64,000 bases of DNA from Galerina marginata (GCA_023014335.1 JAECYW010000022.1:868001-932000); one strand, 5' to 3'. Shown: positions 32,084 to 42,692, numbered from the stretch's first letter. The notes: generated by a model from the sequence alone, not told the origin. Translations and numbers: made by a program.

Positions 32084-33765
32084 CCCTTTACTCATGGATT
32101 TCCGCAAGCAGATATCCATGAACTCCTTGCTCCCGACCTTTTGCACCAACTGATCAAGGGCGTGTTTAAAGATCATCTTGTAATGTGGGTGGGCGATTAT
32201 TTAGTCTTAACGCATGGAGAGGCAGTTGCCTTGGAAATTATTGAGGACATTGACCATCGGTAAGCATCCTCTCCTTAAAAAGTATTGTGCCCTGCTCTAA
32301 CTCGATATTCAGTATCTCAGCAGTTCCACCTTACCCTGGTCTACGCCAATTCCCAGATGGCCAGGACTATCATCAGTGGACAGGCAATGACTCAAAAGCA
32401 CTGATGAAGGTCTGTCCCTTTCAAATATGGTTTGGAAGTTCCAGTGACTTACATTATAACAGGTATATCTTGCTGCAATTGCAGGCTATCTACCATCATC
32501 CATGGTCCAGTGCATCGCAATGTTCATGGATGCATGTTATATAGCCCGCCGAAATGCAATCACCGGTCCAGCTCTCGAACATTTTTGTTCGTGCGTTGAG
32601 AAGTTTCACACTCTGCGAAATATATTTATTGCAGCAGGTGTTCGAGCTTCAATATCTCTTCCACGTCAACATGCGCTCCTCCACTATTTTTATTCAATCC
32701 TCCTCTTTGGCTCCCCTAATGGACTCTGTTTGTCTATCACAGAGTCTAAACACATTAAAGCTGTGAAGGAGCCGTGGCGTCGGTCAAGTCAAGTCGTCAC
32801 CGTGCACTCATACAAATGTTATGAACCCTTGTTTGAATGGACAAGATGGGGGCACTTCACCGTTTATTCACCAAAAGAGGCATGTTGGCAGGAACAACAT
32901 CGTCCTACATGACGCGGATGAAGGCTGAAGATATTTTGGAGGGGGCTGAGAATCTAGCGGGTTGCGATGGGCCAGAGGACAACGACGAAGATGACGGTGC
33001 AGTGTCGGGTAGTCCGTCTGGTGCACTATCTGAAGTTAACCTCGCATCTAAATTTGGTATATACAAGCTTGCTGTCATGTGGTGTGTTGCTGATTGAATC
33101 CAATCCAGAATCTTGCTACCCTCGTAATCTTCATGCCTTTGCTGAATTCATTCATCAACCAAAGTTTCCTCTTGCCCTACGCCGGTTCCTCTTCATGCAT
33201 AACAACCCCAATTCAGAGCCTCCCATTGACATGGAACAGCTACCTTCGTTTGACGGTGACATCAAGGTTTATCACTCTGCAGTTGCAATTTACTATGCAC
33301 CAAGCAATTTGTGCAGAGCTGGTGGCTTACATCGTGAGCGCATTCACTCAACGCCGTCTTTCCATGGTCATGAACGCCGCGACACTGTGTTTGTGGTTCT
33401 CGATGAGTCCAAGCATGGAATGGAGGGTATGGAAATCGGACGCGTACTTCTTTTTTTCTCGTTCACCTATCGTAGGAAATTTTTTTCATGTGCACTTATC
33501 AATTGGTTTGTGCATGACAAGGAGCCCGATCGTGACACTGGCATGTGGACTGTGCAGCTGGAGCACGATAGGCGGGGACTGCCAACGGTTGAAGTCATAG
33601 ACATCGAGACTATTGCTCGAGGCGCTCATCTTCTTCCCGTTTATGGTTTGTCACGGGTTCAGAAGTTCCTGAAGATTTTAGCCATCACGATGCTTTGGAT
33701 AGCTTCAACTCTTTCTTCGTCAACCATTTTGTTGACCACCACGCTCACGAATTCATTACTATGAC
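32084..33765 (+). pseudogene. Plavaka-type transposase, 3' part
   Basis: Continues the interrupted gene: [26 protein letters not shown], then after an intron GLRQFPDGQDYHQWTGNDSKALMKV, AMFMDACYIARRN, HKEIF-like and KEPWRRSS segments, and further on the C-terminal FHSA-like, APSNLCRAGGLHRERIHSTP and CALINWF segments. Two TGA codons (32822-32824, 32834-32836) stand where the family has Arg in LRT-x-RMDK, and further frameshifts occur near 33070-33110 and 33640-33660. It is a pseudogene that probably once encoded a full DDE-type transposase of a CACTA-like element. I found no terminal inverted repeats for the host element. Confidence 0.8.
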
Positions 33766-34235
33766 TTAATTAATTTTATTTGCAGTGTAACTTAGTGTAG
33801 ATTGTATTATTGGCGGGTTTCAAGGTTTCAAGGTTCCAAAGTTTCCAGAACCCAGAAAACCTAAAAAACCAGAGAAAACCGGGAACTAATTTGCCGTTTT
33901 GCTGATGTAAGTTAGTTAGTCCACCGAAAGTTGGCTTTAGAAAAATATCGATCCCAGGTCTTTTTTTTTTTTTCGGGACCCCCTTGCTTCGCAGTGTGCA
34001 GTACACTCATACTCGTACTTGTCATTTATCGTAGATACTCGCAATCCACCAGCGGTGCAATTTTTTCTATATCAATTCCTGCACTCGAGTACGTACATTG
34101 TAAAGCCACTTTTGTAATTGCCTTTGGAAATTGGCGCGTGGCTAACGATCGCGAGTTACGAAAGAGAAAACCTTCAGTTTTATTTAACTACCTCCAATCA
34201 GGAGGTTAGATTCAATTAGTGACAATGCGTATTTT
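33766..34235 (+). repeat. Copy of the hypothetical-gene 3' spacer
   Basis: From about 34000 the sequence matches 19220-19490 and 43120-43380. The first 230 bases show nothing recognisable except a T-run at 33960-33975. The match continues after the copia element at 35770. Confidence 0.5.
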
Positions 34236-34240
34236 GGTTA
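34236..34240. repeat. Target-site duplication GGTTA, left
   Basis: Pairs with 35765-35769. The paralogous uninterrupted sites at about 43385 and 19493 read GATTA and AATTA at this point, confirming the insertion point. Confidence 0.85.
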
Positions 34241-34443
34241 TATTGGGAATATTTAAGGGAATTAAAGTAGAATATGAGATATTATTGTACTGGCTCTTAC
34301 AGAGCCTTTATATACATGTAAAATACGTATCTACAATGTTCTTGAGCTCTCTAGCGAGACCACTAAGTTGATTACTAATTAAGCGCCCGGATTACTAATA
34401 CGATGCTAGTCCTTTCTATCAAGTGCCGGATTGATCTCCAACA
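34241..34443 (-). repeat. 3' LTR of gag-only copia element (203 bp)
   Basis: Identical by eye to 35562-35764. On the minus strand it begins TGTTGGAGAT and ends TCCCAATA. Confidence 0.9.
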
Positions 34444-34489
34444 CTCCCCCTCAATCCGGCATTCCGGAGAGGCTCCAATAAAATCTGTT

Positions 34490-34630
34490 TCGCCACTAAG
34501 GCACGCACTAAGCGTCATCCAAATTTTCCACTAAGGTTTTCGCCACTAAGGCATGTCCCACTAAGGTTTCTCCACTAAGGTAAGTATATCCCACTAAGGC
34601 TGAATCCACTGAGGTAATTTCCACTGAGGT
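34490..34630 (-). repeat. Array of CCTTAGTGG-type motifs between gag and polypurine tract
   Basis: Eight copies of CCACTRAGG (plus strand) begin at 34493, 34528, 34543, 34558, 34572, 34591, 34606 and 34621, with one degenerate copy at 34505. Spacing is mostly 14-23 nt. The array sits in the 3' untranslated part of the element RNA and may be a packaging or recognition signal. Confidence 0.7.
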
Positions 34631-34636
34631 AATTCT

Positions 34637-35461
34637 TTAATACGAGATGTCGTTAATTGATGTTCCATATGATGATTTTTCTTTGATGGCTTCTTCGTTG
34701 TCATTAATTTTCCTTCCTCCGAGATCTGTATTAAACGTGCAAAATGGCGCAATATGCCCGTATCGGTCGCATCGGTAACATTTTTTATCTTTTTCTTGAT
34801 GTGCTCGGTGGGGTCCGCGACGTCCTCTGGGTCCTTGTCCGTATTTATCCCTGCTATGTAAGGCTATTGCTGCATCAATTTCTGTGCTCGGGTCGCCCCT
34901 TCGGCGTGCTTCTTCCAAAATAGTCCCGGTAACATCAGTGACCGTGAGATCTCCTTTGGCTGCCATAAGCGAGGCAGCGATATTCGAATATCCGTCGGCT
35001 AGATTAAAGATAAGGACATCGGTGATATCTTCGGCGGTTAGTGTAATTCCGATTCCCTTGAGTTTGGCAGCGAGATCAGTGATGCCGTTTACATAGGCGG
35101 CTATCGGCGCCTCGGTGTCATGCTTGAAACCGTAAAATTGCTGTTTTAGTGAAATACGAGTCGCGCGGCTATTTTTCTCGTAAGCATCCTTGAGAGCTTT
35201 CCATGCTTCCGGTCCGGTCTTGCAATCTCGGATGTACGTATATTGGCTCGAATGGACGGTGAGTCCAATAATTGTTAATCCATCCTCCGCTTTCTTGTCC
35301 CAGTCTGATCCTTCATCCCCTTTGGGCTTTTCCAATGTTCCTTCTACTACTTCCCAGCATCCTCTTGCGCGAAGCACTAGACTGACTGCAAATTTCCAGT
35401 CGTGATAATTTTCGCCATTAAGTCGGGGTATTGCCGAGAGGCTGAAGTAACGTTCCGACAT
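34637..35461 (-). CDS. gag: Copia-type Gag, 274 aa
   Basis: Begins MSERYFSLSAIPRLNGENYHDW, the typical opening of copia-type Gag (UBN2-like family), with the LxxxGCWEVVEG and AWKALKDAYE elements following. A CCHC zinc knuckle is at C228, C231, H236 and C241. The ORF is intact, ends after 274 residues, and is not followed by pol. The protein would form particles and package RNA. The ATG is the first in frame and lies 100 nt downstream of the primer-binding region. Confidence 0.9.
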   Translation of the reverse strand: MSERYFSLSAIPRLNGENYHDWKFAVSLVLRARGCWEVVEGTLEKPKGDEGSDWDKKAEDGLTIIGLTVHSSQYTYIRDCKTGPEAWKALKDAYEKNSRATRISLKQQFYGFKHDTEAPIAAYVNGITDLAAKLKGIGITLTAEDITDVLIFNLADGYSNIAASLMAAKGDLTVTDVTGTILEEARRRGDPSTEIDAAIALHSRDKYGQGPRGRRGPHRAHQEKDKKCYRCDRYGHIAPFCTFNTDLGGRKINDNEEAIKEKSSYGTSINDISY

Positions 35462-35561
35462 ACTGATGAGATAAGATAAGGCTGGTGAGAGCGAGATAAG
35501 CTGATAAGCAGTGGGCAGTAAAAGCTGTTAGACTCTTTACTGGTGGCCGGGGCCCATAACC

Positions 35562-35764
35562 TATTGGGAATATTTAAGGGAATTAAAGTAGAATATGAGA
35601 TATTATTGTACTGGCTCTTACAGAGCCTTTATATACATGTAAAATACGTATCTACAATGTTCTTGAGCTCTCTAGCGAGACCACTAAGTTGATTACTAAT
35701 TAAGCGCCCGGATTACTAATACGATGCTAGTCCTTTCTATCAAGTGCCGGATTGATCTCCAACA
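35562..35764 (-). repeat. 5' LTR of gag-only copia element (203 bp)
   Basis: Identical to 34241-34443; followed on the plus strand by GGTTA (35765-35769). Confidence 0.9.
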
Positions 35765-35769
35765 GGTTA

Positions 35770-36138
35770 CAGGCCCATTAGTGTTCTGCCTGAACAGGTT
35801 TTTGGAAAAGTGAGGCTTGGGCGGATGATAAATGTCAATGCGATGTGGCCGGCAATAATTCCTCCTCGGTGGTTTGATGTGAGTGGGTCGCTGACTTGGA
35901 CTCGGACAGGTCGAGGCGAGCTAACGGTGCCTCAGCCTCCATAATTATAGAGTAGACCATCTTCCACAGCTGCGAGTGTACTGGTCCAAATTACACCTCT
36001 TTCTACTGTATAGATTGCAGAACAGTCGGTATATTATAATTATAGATTCATAAATTAAGGTAGTGCGAACTGCAAAGTTTAAGGGCTTCTTCGTGAGATG
36101 TAAATGTTCCTTCTGAGTCTGCGGTACAGAAAGGAAGG
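35770..36138 (+). repeat. Remainder of the third copy of the hypothetical-gene 3' spacer
   Basis: ACAGGCCCATT, then CCTCGGTGGT and CCTCAGCCTCCATA segments match 19495-19700 and 43388-43440. No gene seen. Confidence 0.5.
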
Positions 36139-36300
36139 ATGGGGCGTTCCCTTGAAGAGAATCAGACGGAATTCGAGAGCCTGGTTATAAATATGAAGAC
36201 AAAGGAAGGAGAAGAAAAAGAGGTTGTCAGCGATAGCCGAGATGGAGCATTAGAAGCACTTACGCACCCCGACAGGCTGGTATATACGTCTCGCAGAGCT
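36139..36300 (-). pseudogene. Inverted fragment of the hypothetical-gene leader
   Basis: On the minus strand this matches 15940-16110 (CTCGGCTATCGC, CTTCATATTTATAACCAGGCT, then the GAATTC segment). It is a decayed shred of the promoter/leader of the 818/835-aa gene family. An open frame of 149 codons on the plus strand here is a by-product. Confidence 0.5.
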
Positions 36301-36461
36301 ACAATGTACTTACCTCTAGACCTAGTAAGCCAAGTATCTCCCAATCCTCGAATCCAATGTAAGTTTAAAAGAAAACGATTGCTGTTTCAGACCGTTTTTT
36401 TTTGTCTCTTCTCAGCGCTCGTCGTGAAGCAGGACATGGGCGTAATAAACAGCAATCGTTT

Positions 36462-36760
36462 TCAGAGAAGAAAGCCGGAGATAATTGTAAGATGTACATC
36501 GATGTCTTTCTCTCCCGATCCACACGCTCGAGTTCTATTGGCCTTGCACAGTCCTTACAACCATCGCATCACACTGGATTCTGGATAGCTCGAGATGGGT
36601 TGAACACCGGTTCCGTTGGTTCTGCTATTGTTACAATCATCAGATTTTATCGCAGCACCGGACAACCCAGGTTCTCCCGCAGTAGCCAATTCGCTGAAGT
36701 CTTCTCAGAGTATCGTTGACTCTTCTTGCCAGTGGATCGTAATTCCCCGCGCAATGTTAT
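36462..36760 (+). repeat. Partial R unit
   Basis: Contains the leader (GAAGAAAGCCGGAGATAA), the CATCGATGTCTTTCTCTC box, a decayed CAACCCAG box near 36663 and the GTTGACTCTTCTTGCC region. The remainder of the unit is missing. Confidence 0.6.
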
Positions 36761-37987
36761 ACTTATGATCGACTGTAGCTATATAATTGATTCCGTTATT
36801 AAGTCCTATTTCGTGCAAGTTTGCGCTAGATATTCGACGGAGTAAATTTGACTTGAATTTATGAAAATAGCTTATCGAGAGAAACTTAACTGTAATTTCT
36901 TGCAGAGGTTGTCATTGCGCTTTTATGTAGCTCGCCGATCGGCCGGAGGTCGACTGACTTTTGGTGGTCGCTGTTGGCTTCCTTTGCAAGAAGGCACACC
37001 AGCACGCTCCCAAATTAGAGGTCTGAAATAGGATACAACGACAAGGCGAGGTTATAAACAAGCAGGAACACCAAATCATCTTGGAGCGTTTGTTAGTTGC
37101 GGAGCTTGCATATGCGTCCATGTTCTGATTCCCCATGCTGAGGTCTTCCTTGTTGCTTCCTTATCCATATCCTCCTCTGTTTCCTACAAACTGCTCCCGA
37201 CTATTGGTTTGCTTCCTCCTTCTCTGATACAGGCCCCGTGGTACATTCTCTCCCTCTGACGAGCTTAAAAGAGGTCCTAATATTAGCGGAAGTGCCGCTA
37301 TTGGCGAACCTTTCACCGTCCTTCGTTATATATTCCCTCTCAACTAAGGCAGGTCGACGCTGGCGGGAGAGAACGAATATAGATATTTATCCATGTGTTC
37401 CCAGATGTGAGCGTAGAACAATTGAAGTTTTAAGAAAGAAGAAAGTGCGCTGAAAAAGCGTAGTTCACATCCATAGCATCATTCGAGTTGCTTAAGGGTC
37501 GAATTTTTTTTTCCAAATTCGGCGAATCTTGATGGATTTTGGTTGATTTTGAGTATTCGTAGAATAGCGTCGTCTTTTTCGGTCCGCAGTGATGAAAGTA
37601 CAAATATCAGTACTCGTTACGTAGACGGATGGCGATCATAGTGATATTTCCTGAAGTTAGGTAAGTTAGAGGGCCTTTGGTAACTAGAAGCCGGAGCGAC
37701 ACGCATAAACGAGGAAGATAAGCGGCAGAATGGGTATACAGTTGACCAGCAAAATGGTTCGTCTGATTAAACAAGGAACAGCGAAGAGTCTGCTCGACGA
37801 CACGCCGGACGTACTCCAACTTTAAGTTGCAATTGTTGCAAAACCCGGAGTTTAAACTTTAAACTCCGACTACTTCAAACAATGGACGGGTCTTGCTTTT
37901 CAACTCCCCTTCTTCTCAGCACGATTCTTGCACTGCCCATACATACAATCACAATCCCAAGCCCGATTACTAGCGCTCATCCCTCAA
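36761..37987. other. No supported gene
   Basis: Only short open frames. A perfect palindrome with 11-base arms, CGGAGTTTAAA around a central C, lies at about 37847-37869. A poly-T run is near 37506. Confidence 0.35.
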
Positions 37988-39338
37988 ATGTCGACTATTC
38001 TTCCAAACGAAAGGATATCCATCGTAAATTCCTCTAAAATTCCTGGGATCCCGGATTGGACGACCTGCGATCTCGTACCCGCTGCACATTCAGGAGGCGC
38101 AGCTTCCGTAGTTAGCTCGAGCCGCAAGAGTGCCTACCGCAATATCGATAAACAGGAACCCTGTTTTGTTACTAATTCTTCTTGTTACACCCACGAGAGA
38201 GCGCATTGGCTGAATGCTGTTCGAAAGAACCCTACCGTCAAGGAAGAAATTGTACGTTGGCGGTGACTCGTATCATTACCTTCTCTCATTTTTCATCCAC
38301 CTCTAGGAAGAACTTCTCATTAAAGAACTTCGTATCGTCTACGACGGCTTCGTGTTAGATAGCAACGCCAATCTATCACATCGTACGCCATATCATCTTC
38401 AATCGCCTCTAAATCAATGCTAATTCTTCCTGGTTTAAGTTGATCGTACACTCCATGCCGCTCTCGATAAATACGCCTTCTTTGCGATCACCGGATCTCT
38501 CGCCACATTGAGGGCTTTCATAGATATGTTTGAGAAAGAGAACGAGCGGCGGCAGCTGGAATATGACTCCACTGGGCGTGATAACGGCCGAATCCTCGAT
38601 GTGAGTTTGTCATTTACATCGTCGTGTACCAGAATTCAGGACCCTCTTTTCTATATACAGTTAGAACATCCTGCATTCCTCCATCCTGAATATGAACTGG
38701 TCGCTCTGCGTCCTGAACATTTGCTTCCAGACGGCAAGGTCCTTGTCGCATACAATCGAGATGCGAATACAAATCGTGTGGTGTCACACACGACATACGT
38801 CGCTGGGGTAGACCATACCTTTCGGGAATCGCCAGGAGATATCACGTGCCCTCGCTTCCCAACATTTACTTTCGATTACCCTAGGACTATAGGACCCTTG
38901 AATCCTTTGCTAGTGATTCTCAATGCCGAAATCAAGTTCAGACGATATCTTAGGCAGACTCACCCTCCACCTCTGCCTCTGCCTGAGGATGTTATGTTGC
39001 TCATAAATTTAACGATTAAACTAGTCGACTTGATTTACTGGAGGCCAGTCGTTCGGCCTAATACGCGTGCTGCCGAGATTCGCCTCCGGTATGGCTATGT
39101 TCCAGACGAGGAATCCTTGTCGCAATCGTCTGACGCAGAGATGAGCGATTTGGGCGATGATGAAGACGAAGCTGAGGCTACAACCCCACGATCACAAGGG
39201 CACTATGGTATTAGAAGACCGGGACGGAATGCAACTCTTGAAGAACGAAGGAATTATGGACAGTATTTGTTTTCGGGTAGAGGTACTTCAGATATCTTCT
39301 TGCTGATGCCCCTTCACAATCTGACCATGCTATGCTAG
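37988..39338 (+). CDS. HNH-nuclease-like protein of Agaricomycetes, four exons
   Basis: join(37988..38251, 38307..38382, 38440..38600, 38661..39338) stays in frame and gives 392 aa. The stretch CFVTNSSCYTHERAHWLNAVRKNP resembles the HNH-like core (Cys ... ahWvnavRKNP) of a large family in mushroom genomes annotated as HNH nuclease domain proteins. LRIVYDGFVLDSNANL, LHAALDKYAFF and the later FRRYL and LVDLIYWRPVV segments follow the family order. An acidic tail ends at 39338; the downstream frame 39281-39535 continues in protein-like acidic sequence, so a one-base frameshift near 39280 may have shortened the protein. All introns are GT-AG. Enzymatic activity is unproven for the family. Confidence 0.65.
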
Positions 39339-39714
39339 AACTTCCTTTTGACGAAGAGGATGAACGCCTCTTAGTGGACCTTGCTGAAGTTGACCTTGAA
39401 AGTAAGATTTTGCACTCATATAGACTCGCTCCTGGGTTTCATCTTGAATCATTAGAATCGCGCCAGCATACCCAGGATGACTCGGCTAATCGTGCAAAGG
39501 ATATTCAAGCGTGGCGAAATGCTGTCGATGGTTAGAGTAAGTATGAAAACTGTTGTGATGATTGTATCGTAGTACTGCAACATGTTACCTTTGTCTGCGC
39601 TTTCTCTTGTGACTTCCACCACTTTTCTCGCTCTGCAGGCATTACCTGTCATCTGTCCCAAAGTTTAACCCCTCAGCGCGTGTGCTCGGGCAGAGAGCAG
39701 TTCATTGCAGGACT

Positions 39715-40184
39715 ACTGTACGGTGTACCGTGCACACACTAGACACAGCTTACAGTGACACCTTATCTAACTGACTCTGCGAGATATTACTGTAATAACG
39801 ATACGAGCTTATCGAGGTGCGTAATGATTTCGTCGTGCTCCACCTCGGCTATCGTATCGCTGACGACCTTCTTTTCCATTTTATTTTCCCTTCTTTTATT
39901 TTTGTCTTTGTGTTTATAACCAGGCTTGCGAATTCAATCTCTTTAGTTTCGAAGGGACGACCTCATCTTTCCTTTCTACACCGCAGACGAAGACGGACTA
40001 CGAGCAAGTAATATATATACGCCCCGCCGCGGACGGGTTCTACCTTCACCCGCTCCCCACCTTCCGACCCCGCTCCCCACTTCCCCCGGAGAAACCGCAA
40101 CGCAACCTCCTATCCGCGTTAACCGTCGAACCTCCATCCTCATCATCCCCTTCTTAACTCGGTATCACCGACATACGCAACACC
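39715..40184 (+). promoter_or_regulatory. Promoter/leader of the 835-aa gene
   Basis: Close copy of 15830-16284, including TTTATAACCAGG near 39914 and TAATATATATA near 40009. Confidence 0.5.
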
Positions 40185-42692
40185 ATGGCCCTCCCTCACC
40201 CTCACCCACACCCAACCCTCCCCTCCCTCTCCCCCGCCTCCGCTTCCTCCTCAACACTAATCGTAACCCCTCTCCCCTCCTCGTCCTCCTCGTCATCGCA
40301 GCCAAAGAAGCGGCTCAGTCTAGGGTTGACGATATCCACCCCCGCTCACCCTCAGACACCGGTACAAGCAAAGATGAGCGCGCGCGGGTTCGTGGAGCCG
40401 CATCATAGTCATCTGCCAAGGCGGACGAGGGCGAAGATGAACACGGCGCCAGTGAAGGTCGCTAGTGTTGATGTGGGCTCGGACCTGACCACGCAGGAGA
40501 AGACGGAGATGGCGACGGAGGAGGAGGCAGGGAAGGACGCTTCGAATTCGCTCGGTCCTGGACGTAGGACTACAACCACGACCAACAGCCACCCAGTATT
40601 ACTATTAGATGACCGCAATCCCGCCTTCCTCCCCACACCTCCCGTGCCCGTGCTCTCGCCCGGCCCTCCGCCCCCGCTCGATCGTTCGCGCCCATCTTTC
40701 CCTCCACGCTCTCTATTCCCCGGCTTACACGACGTCCCCGACGACGGGCAAGAGCCGCCCACCCACCTTCTATCCTTGAAACTCCCGCCGAGTCCTTCTC
40801 CAGAGTTTAGCTTGGGCTTGGGTTTGGGTTTAGGTTCGAACACGACTCCACCCCGACCTACACCGGCAGCTCTAACATCCGCAGCCCTTTCTCTGGGTTT
40901 GGGGTTTAACTCCAATTTAGGTTCGCCAACACCAGCTACACCAGGCTCAGCACCCGTACAAACACCTATGCACAAAGGACCTCTGCACAGTAACCTACCA
41001 AGGCGGACGGCACGAGCACGGGTGGGGGGGAGGGCAGGGACCACGCCTTCGCATCAGAATCAGCACACCGCACGAGCACAAACACAAGCAAGAACGAGGT
41101 CAACGAGTCGTCCGCCTCTCGCTGCTGAGGCTGCAACCGGCGAGCAGCTGGACGAGCGGCGTGGGGCTGGGGCTGGGGCTGGGTCGTCTGAGGAGACGCA
41201 GGATGGGACGGGTGGAGGGGAGGTTGAGGGTGCAGAACGCGATGAGCCGGCGACCCCTACGCCTGCACAAGTCGGAGGTGGAGGCAGCGCGCGTTTGATG
41301 ATCGGACGGCCACGACGACATGTGAGACGCGTGAATGCCGACGTGCATGGTCTTGGTCTTGATCGAGCGGGGAAGACGCATATATCCCCGGGACGAGTGA
41401 ATATCGATGGCGAGGCTGGTGTTTCAATTGACGTGGAGGTAGAAGAGAAAGCCAAGACCAAGACGAGAGAAGAGATTCTAGATGGGAGAGCGTGCATACA
41501 GCCCGTTGGGCGCGGGACGGGCGTCGAAGTTGGGTTTTTATCTGTTGATGGTGCTGAAGAGCACGAGGTCGGGGAGGAGAGGGAAGATGTGTTTTGGGGT
41601 CTACCCCCGCATCTGGACGGTCCCGAGCACGCGGTCGGCGCCACAGACAACGACAACGACAACGACAACGACACGGAGAAGCTGCGGTGGGACAGGATGA
41701 GGAAGGTCGTGTTACGCGTCGTCATGGATCACGATGAAGATGATCGTGATGACGAGCCTGAACGGCGGGATGGCGGGGATGCTCGGATTGGCGGGATGAC
41801 TACGACTGGGACTGGGACTACGATTACGACTACAACTTCCAATGCTGGTTCGACTGTCGTCGTCGAGGACTCTATCGTCAGCGTCAAACCGACCAACGCC
41901 ATCCCTCATATCACCCAGTCCTCGGACCATCTATCCTCTGATCTTTCTCCGTCGAATCTGGATCCAGAACCTGTCATCCAGCCCCCTCCCGAACTTGGAC
42001 TCGAACTCGAGTTGTGCCTTCCTACTGACCTTACGGCGTACAAGGAAGGACAGACGGCGCTTACGTCTGAACAGATAGTGGAAGGGTTCGCGTTCATCGG
42101 GCGGCATCTTGCGTTGGGTCGTGCTTCGCCTCATCTGCCTCCTCTAGTTTCGAATTCTAGGATATCAGACGACGGTGCCAGTGCCAGTTCCAGCACCACC
42201 ACGGACAACAGGAGGACGAATAAGAAGAAGAAAAAAATCCGTATCCTCGCACCCCGCGCCCGCCCAGAGGACGCGATGAGCCTCGCAGTCGGTTACTTGG
42301 TGTATACCTCACCACCACTCTCAGCCGCCTCTACCGCCGCTGAATCCGAACACAAAGCAGAAACAGAGAACCCATACACTCCTGCACACCTCCTCTGGAT
42401 GCACCTCATGGACTACGGAGCGGGTGCTGACGAGGTAGACAGCCGCGGGACGGAGACGGAGACGGAGACGGCTCGGGGTTGTCGTCGTCCTCTTATCGTC
42501 GGTGACGCCGAAGTGGATGTGGATGTGGATGTAGATGTGGACGGTGATGGCGTCAACGAGCTTCTTCCACGACTGGATCGGGGCATTCGCGATGAATGGC
42601 GCGGTGTGCTTTCTTACGATGGGCTGGTAAAGGTTCATAGCGTCTTCGCCTTCGCTGGCTCTGACTCCTCTGGTCCTTCAATTGAAGTCTGA
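40185..42692 (+). CDS. Hypothetical low-complexity protein, 835 aa (copy B)
   Basis: Paralogue of the 818-aa protein, collinear from start to stop with similar leader and 3' spacer, so the whole gene with flanks was duplicated. It has a shorter Pro-His tract, an extra segment around residues 100-130 and in-frame indels elsewhere; the LPRRTRA repeats, the VSIDVEVEEKAK, FWGLPPHLDG, MRKVVLRVVMDHD and ARPEDAMSLAVGYL stretches are retained. Keeping 835 open codons through many indels argues for selection on the protein. The family is not recognised. The long antisense frames across it come from its codon composition. Confidence 0.7.
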   Translation: MALPHPHPHPTLPSLSPASASSSTLIVTPLPSSSSSSSQPKKRLSLGLTISTPAHPQTPVQAKMSARGFVEPHHSHLPRRTRAKMNTAPVKVASVDVGSDLTTQEKTEMATEEEAGKDASNSLGPGRRTTTTTNSHPVLLLDDRNPAFLPTPPVPVLSPGPPPPLDRSRPSFPPRSLFPGLHDVPDDGQEPPTHLLSLKLPPSPSPEFSLGLGLGLGSNTTPPRPTPAALTSAALSLGLGFNSNLGSPTPATPGSAPVQTPMHKGPLHSNLPRRTARARVGGRAGTTPSHQNQHTARAQTQARTRSTSRPPLAAEAATGEQLDERRGAGAGAGSSEETQDGTGGGEVEGAERDEPATPTPAQVGGGGSARLMIGRPRRHVRRVNADVHGLGLDRAGKTHISPGRVNIDGEAGVSIDVEVEEKAKTKTREEILDGRACIQPVGRGTGVEVGFLSVDGAEEHEVGEEREDVFWGLPPHLDGPEHAVGATDNDNDNDNDTEKLRWDRMRKVVLRVVMDHDEDDRDDEPERRDGGDARIGGMTTTGTGTTITTTTSNAGSTVVVEDSIVSVKPTNAIPHITQSSDHLSSDLSPSNLDPEPVIQPPPELGLELELCLPTDLTAYKEGQTALTSEQIVEGFAFIGRHLALGRASPHLPPLVSNSRISDDGASASSSTTTDNRRTNKKKKKIRILAPRARPEDAMSLAVGYLVYTSPPLSAASTAAESEHKAETENPYTPAHLLWMHLMDYGAGADEVDSRGTETETETARGCRRPLIVGDAEVDVDVDVDVDGDGVNELLPRLDRGIRDEWRGVLSYDGLVKVHSVFAFAGSDSSGPSIEV

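Larger units (their letters stand above)
34241..35764 (-). mobile_element. Gag-only Ty1/copia element (TR-GAG type), 1,524 bp
   Basis: Two identical 203-bp LTRs, a perfect 5-bp target duplication, one intact copia-type gag and no protease, integrase, reverse transcriptase or RNase H. The layout matches what is called TR-GAG in plants. The primer-binding site is at 35550-35561 (minus strand GGTTATGGGCCC), which resembles the anticodon arm of initiator tRNA as used by copia half-tRNA priming. The polypurine tract is GAGGGGGAG (minus) at 34444-34452. Identical LTRs and an intact ORF imply very recent mobility driven by an autonomous partner elsewhere. Confidence 0.85.
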
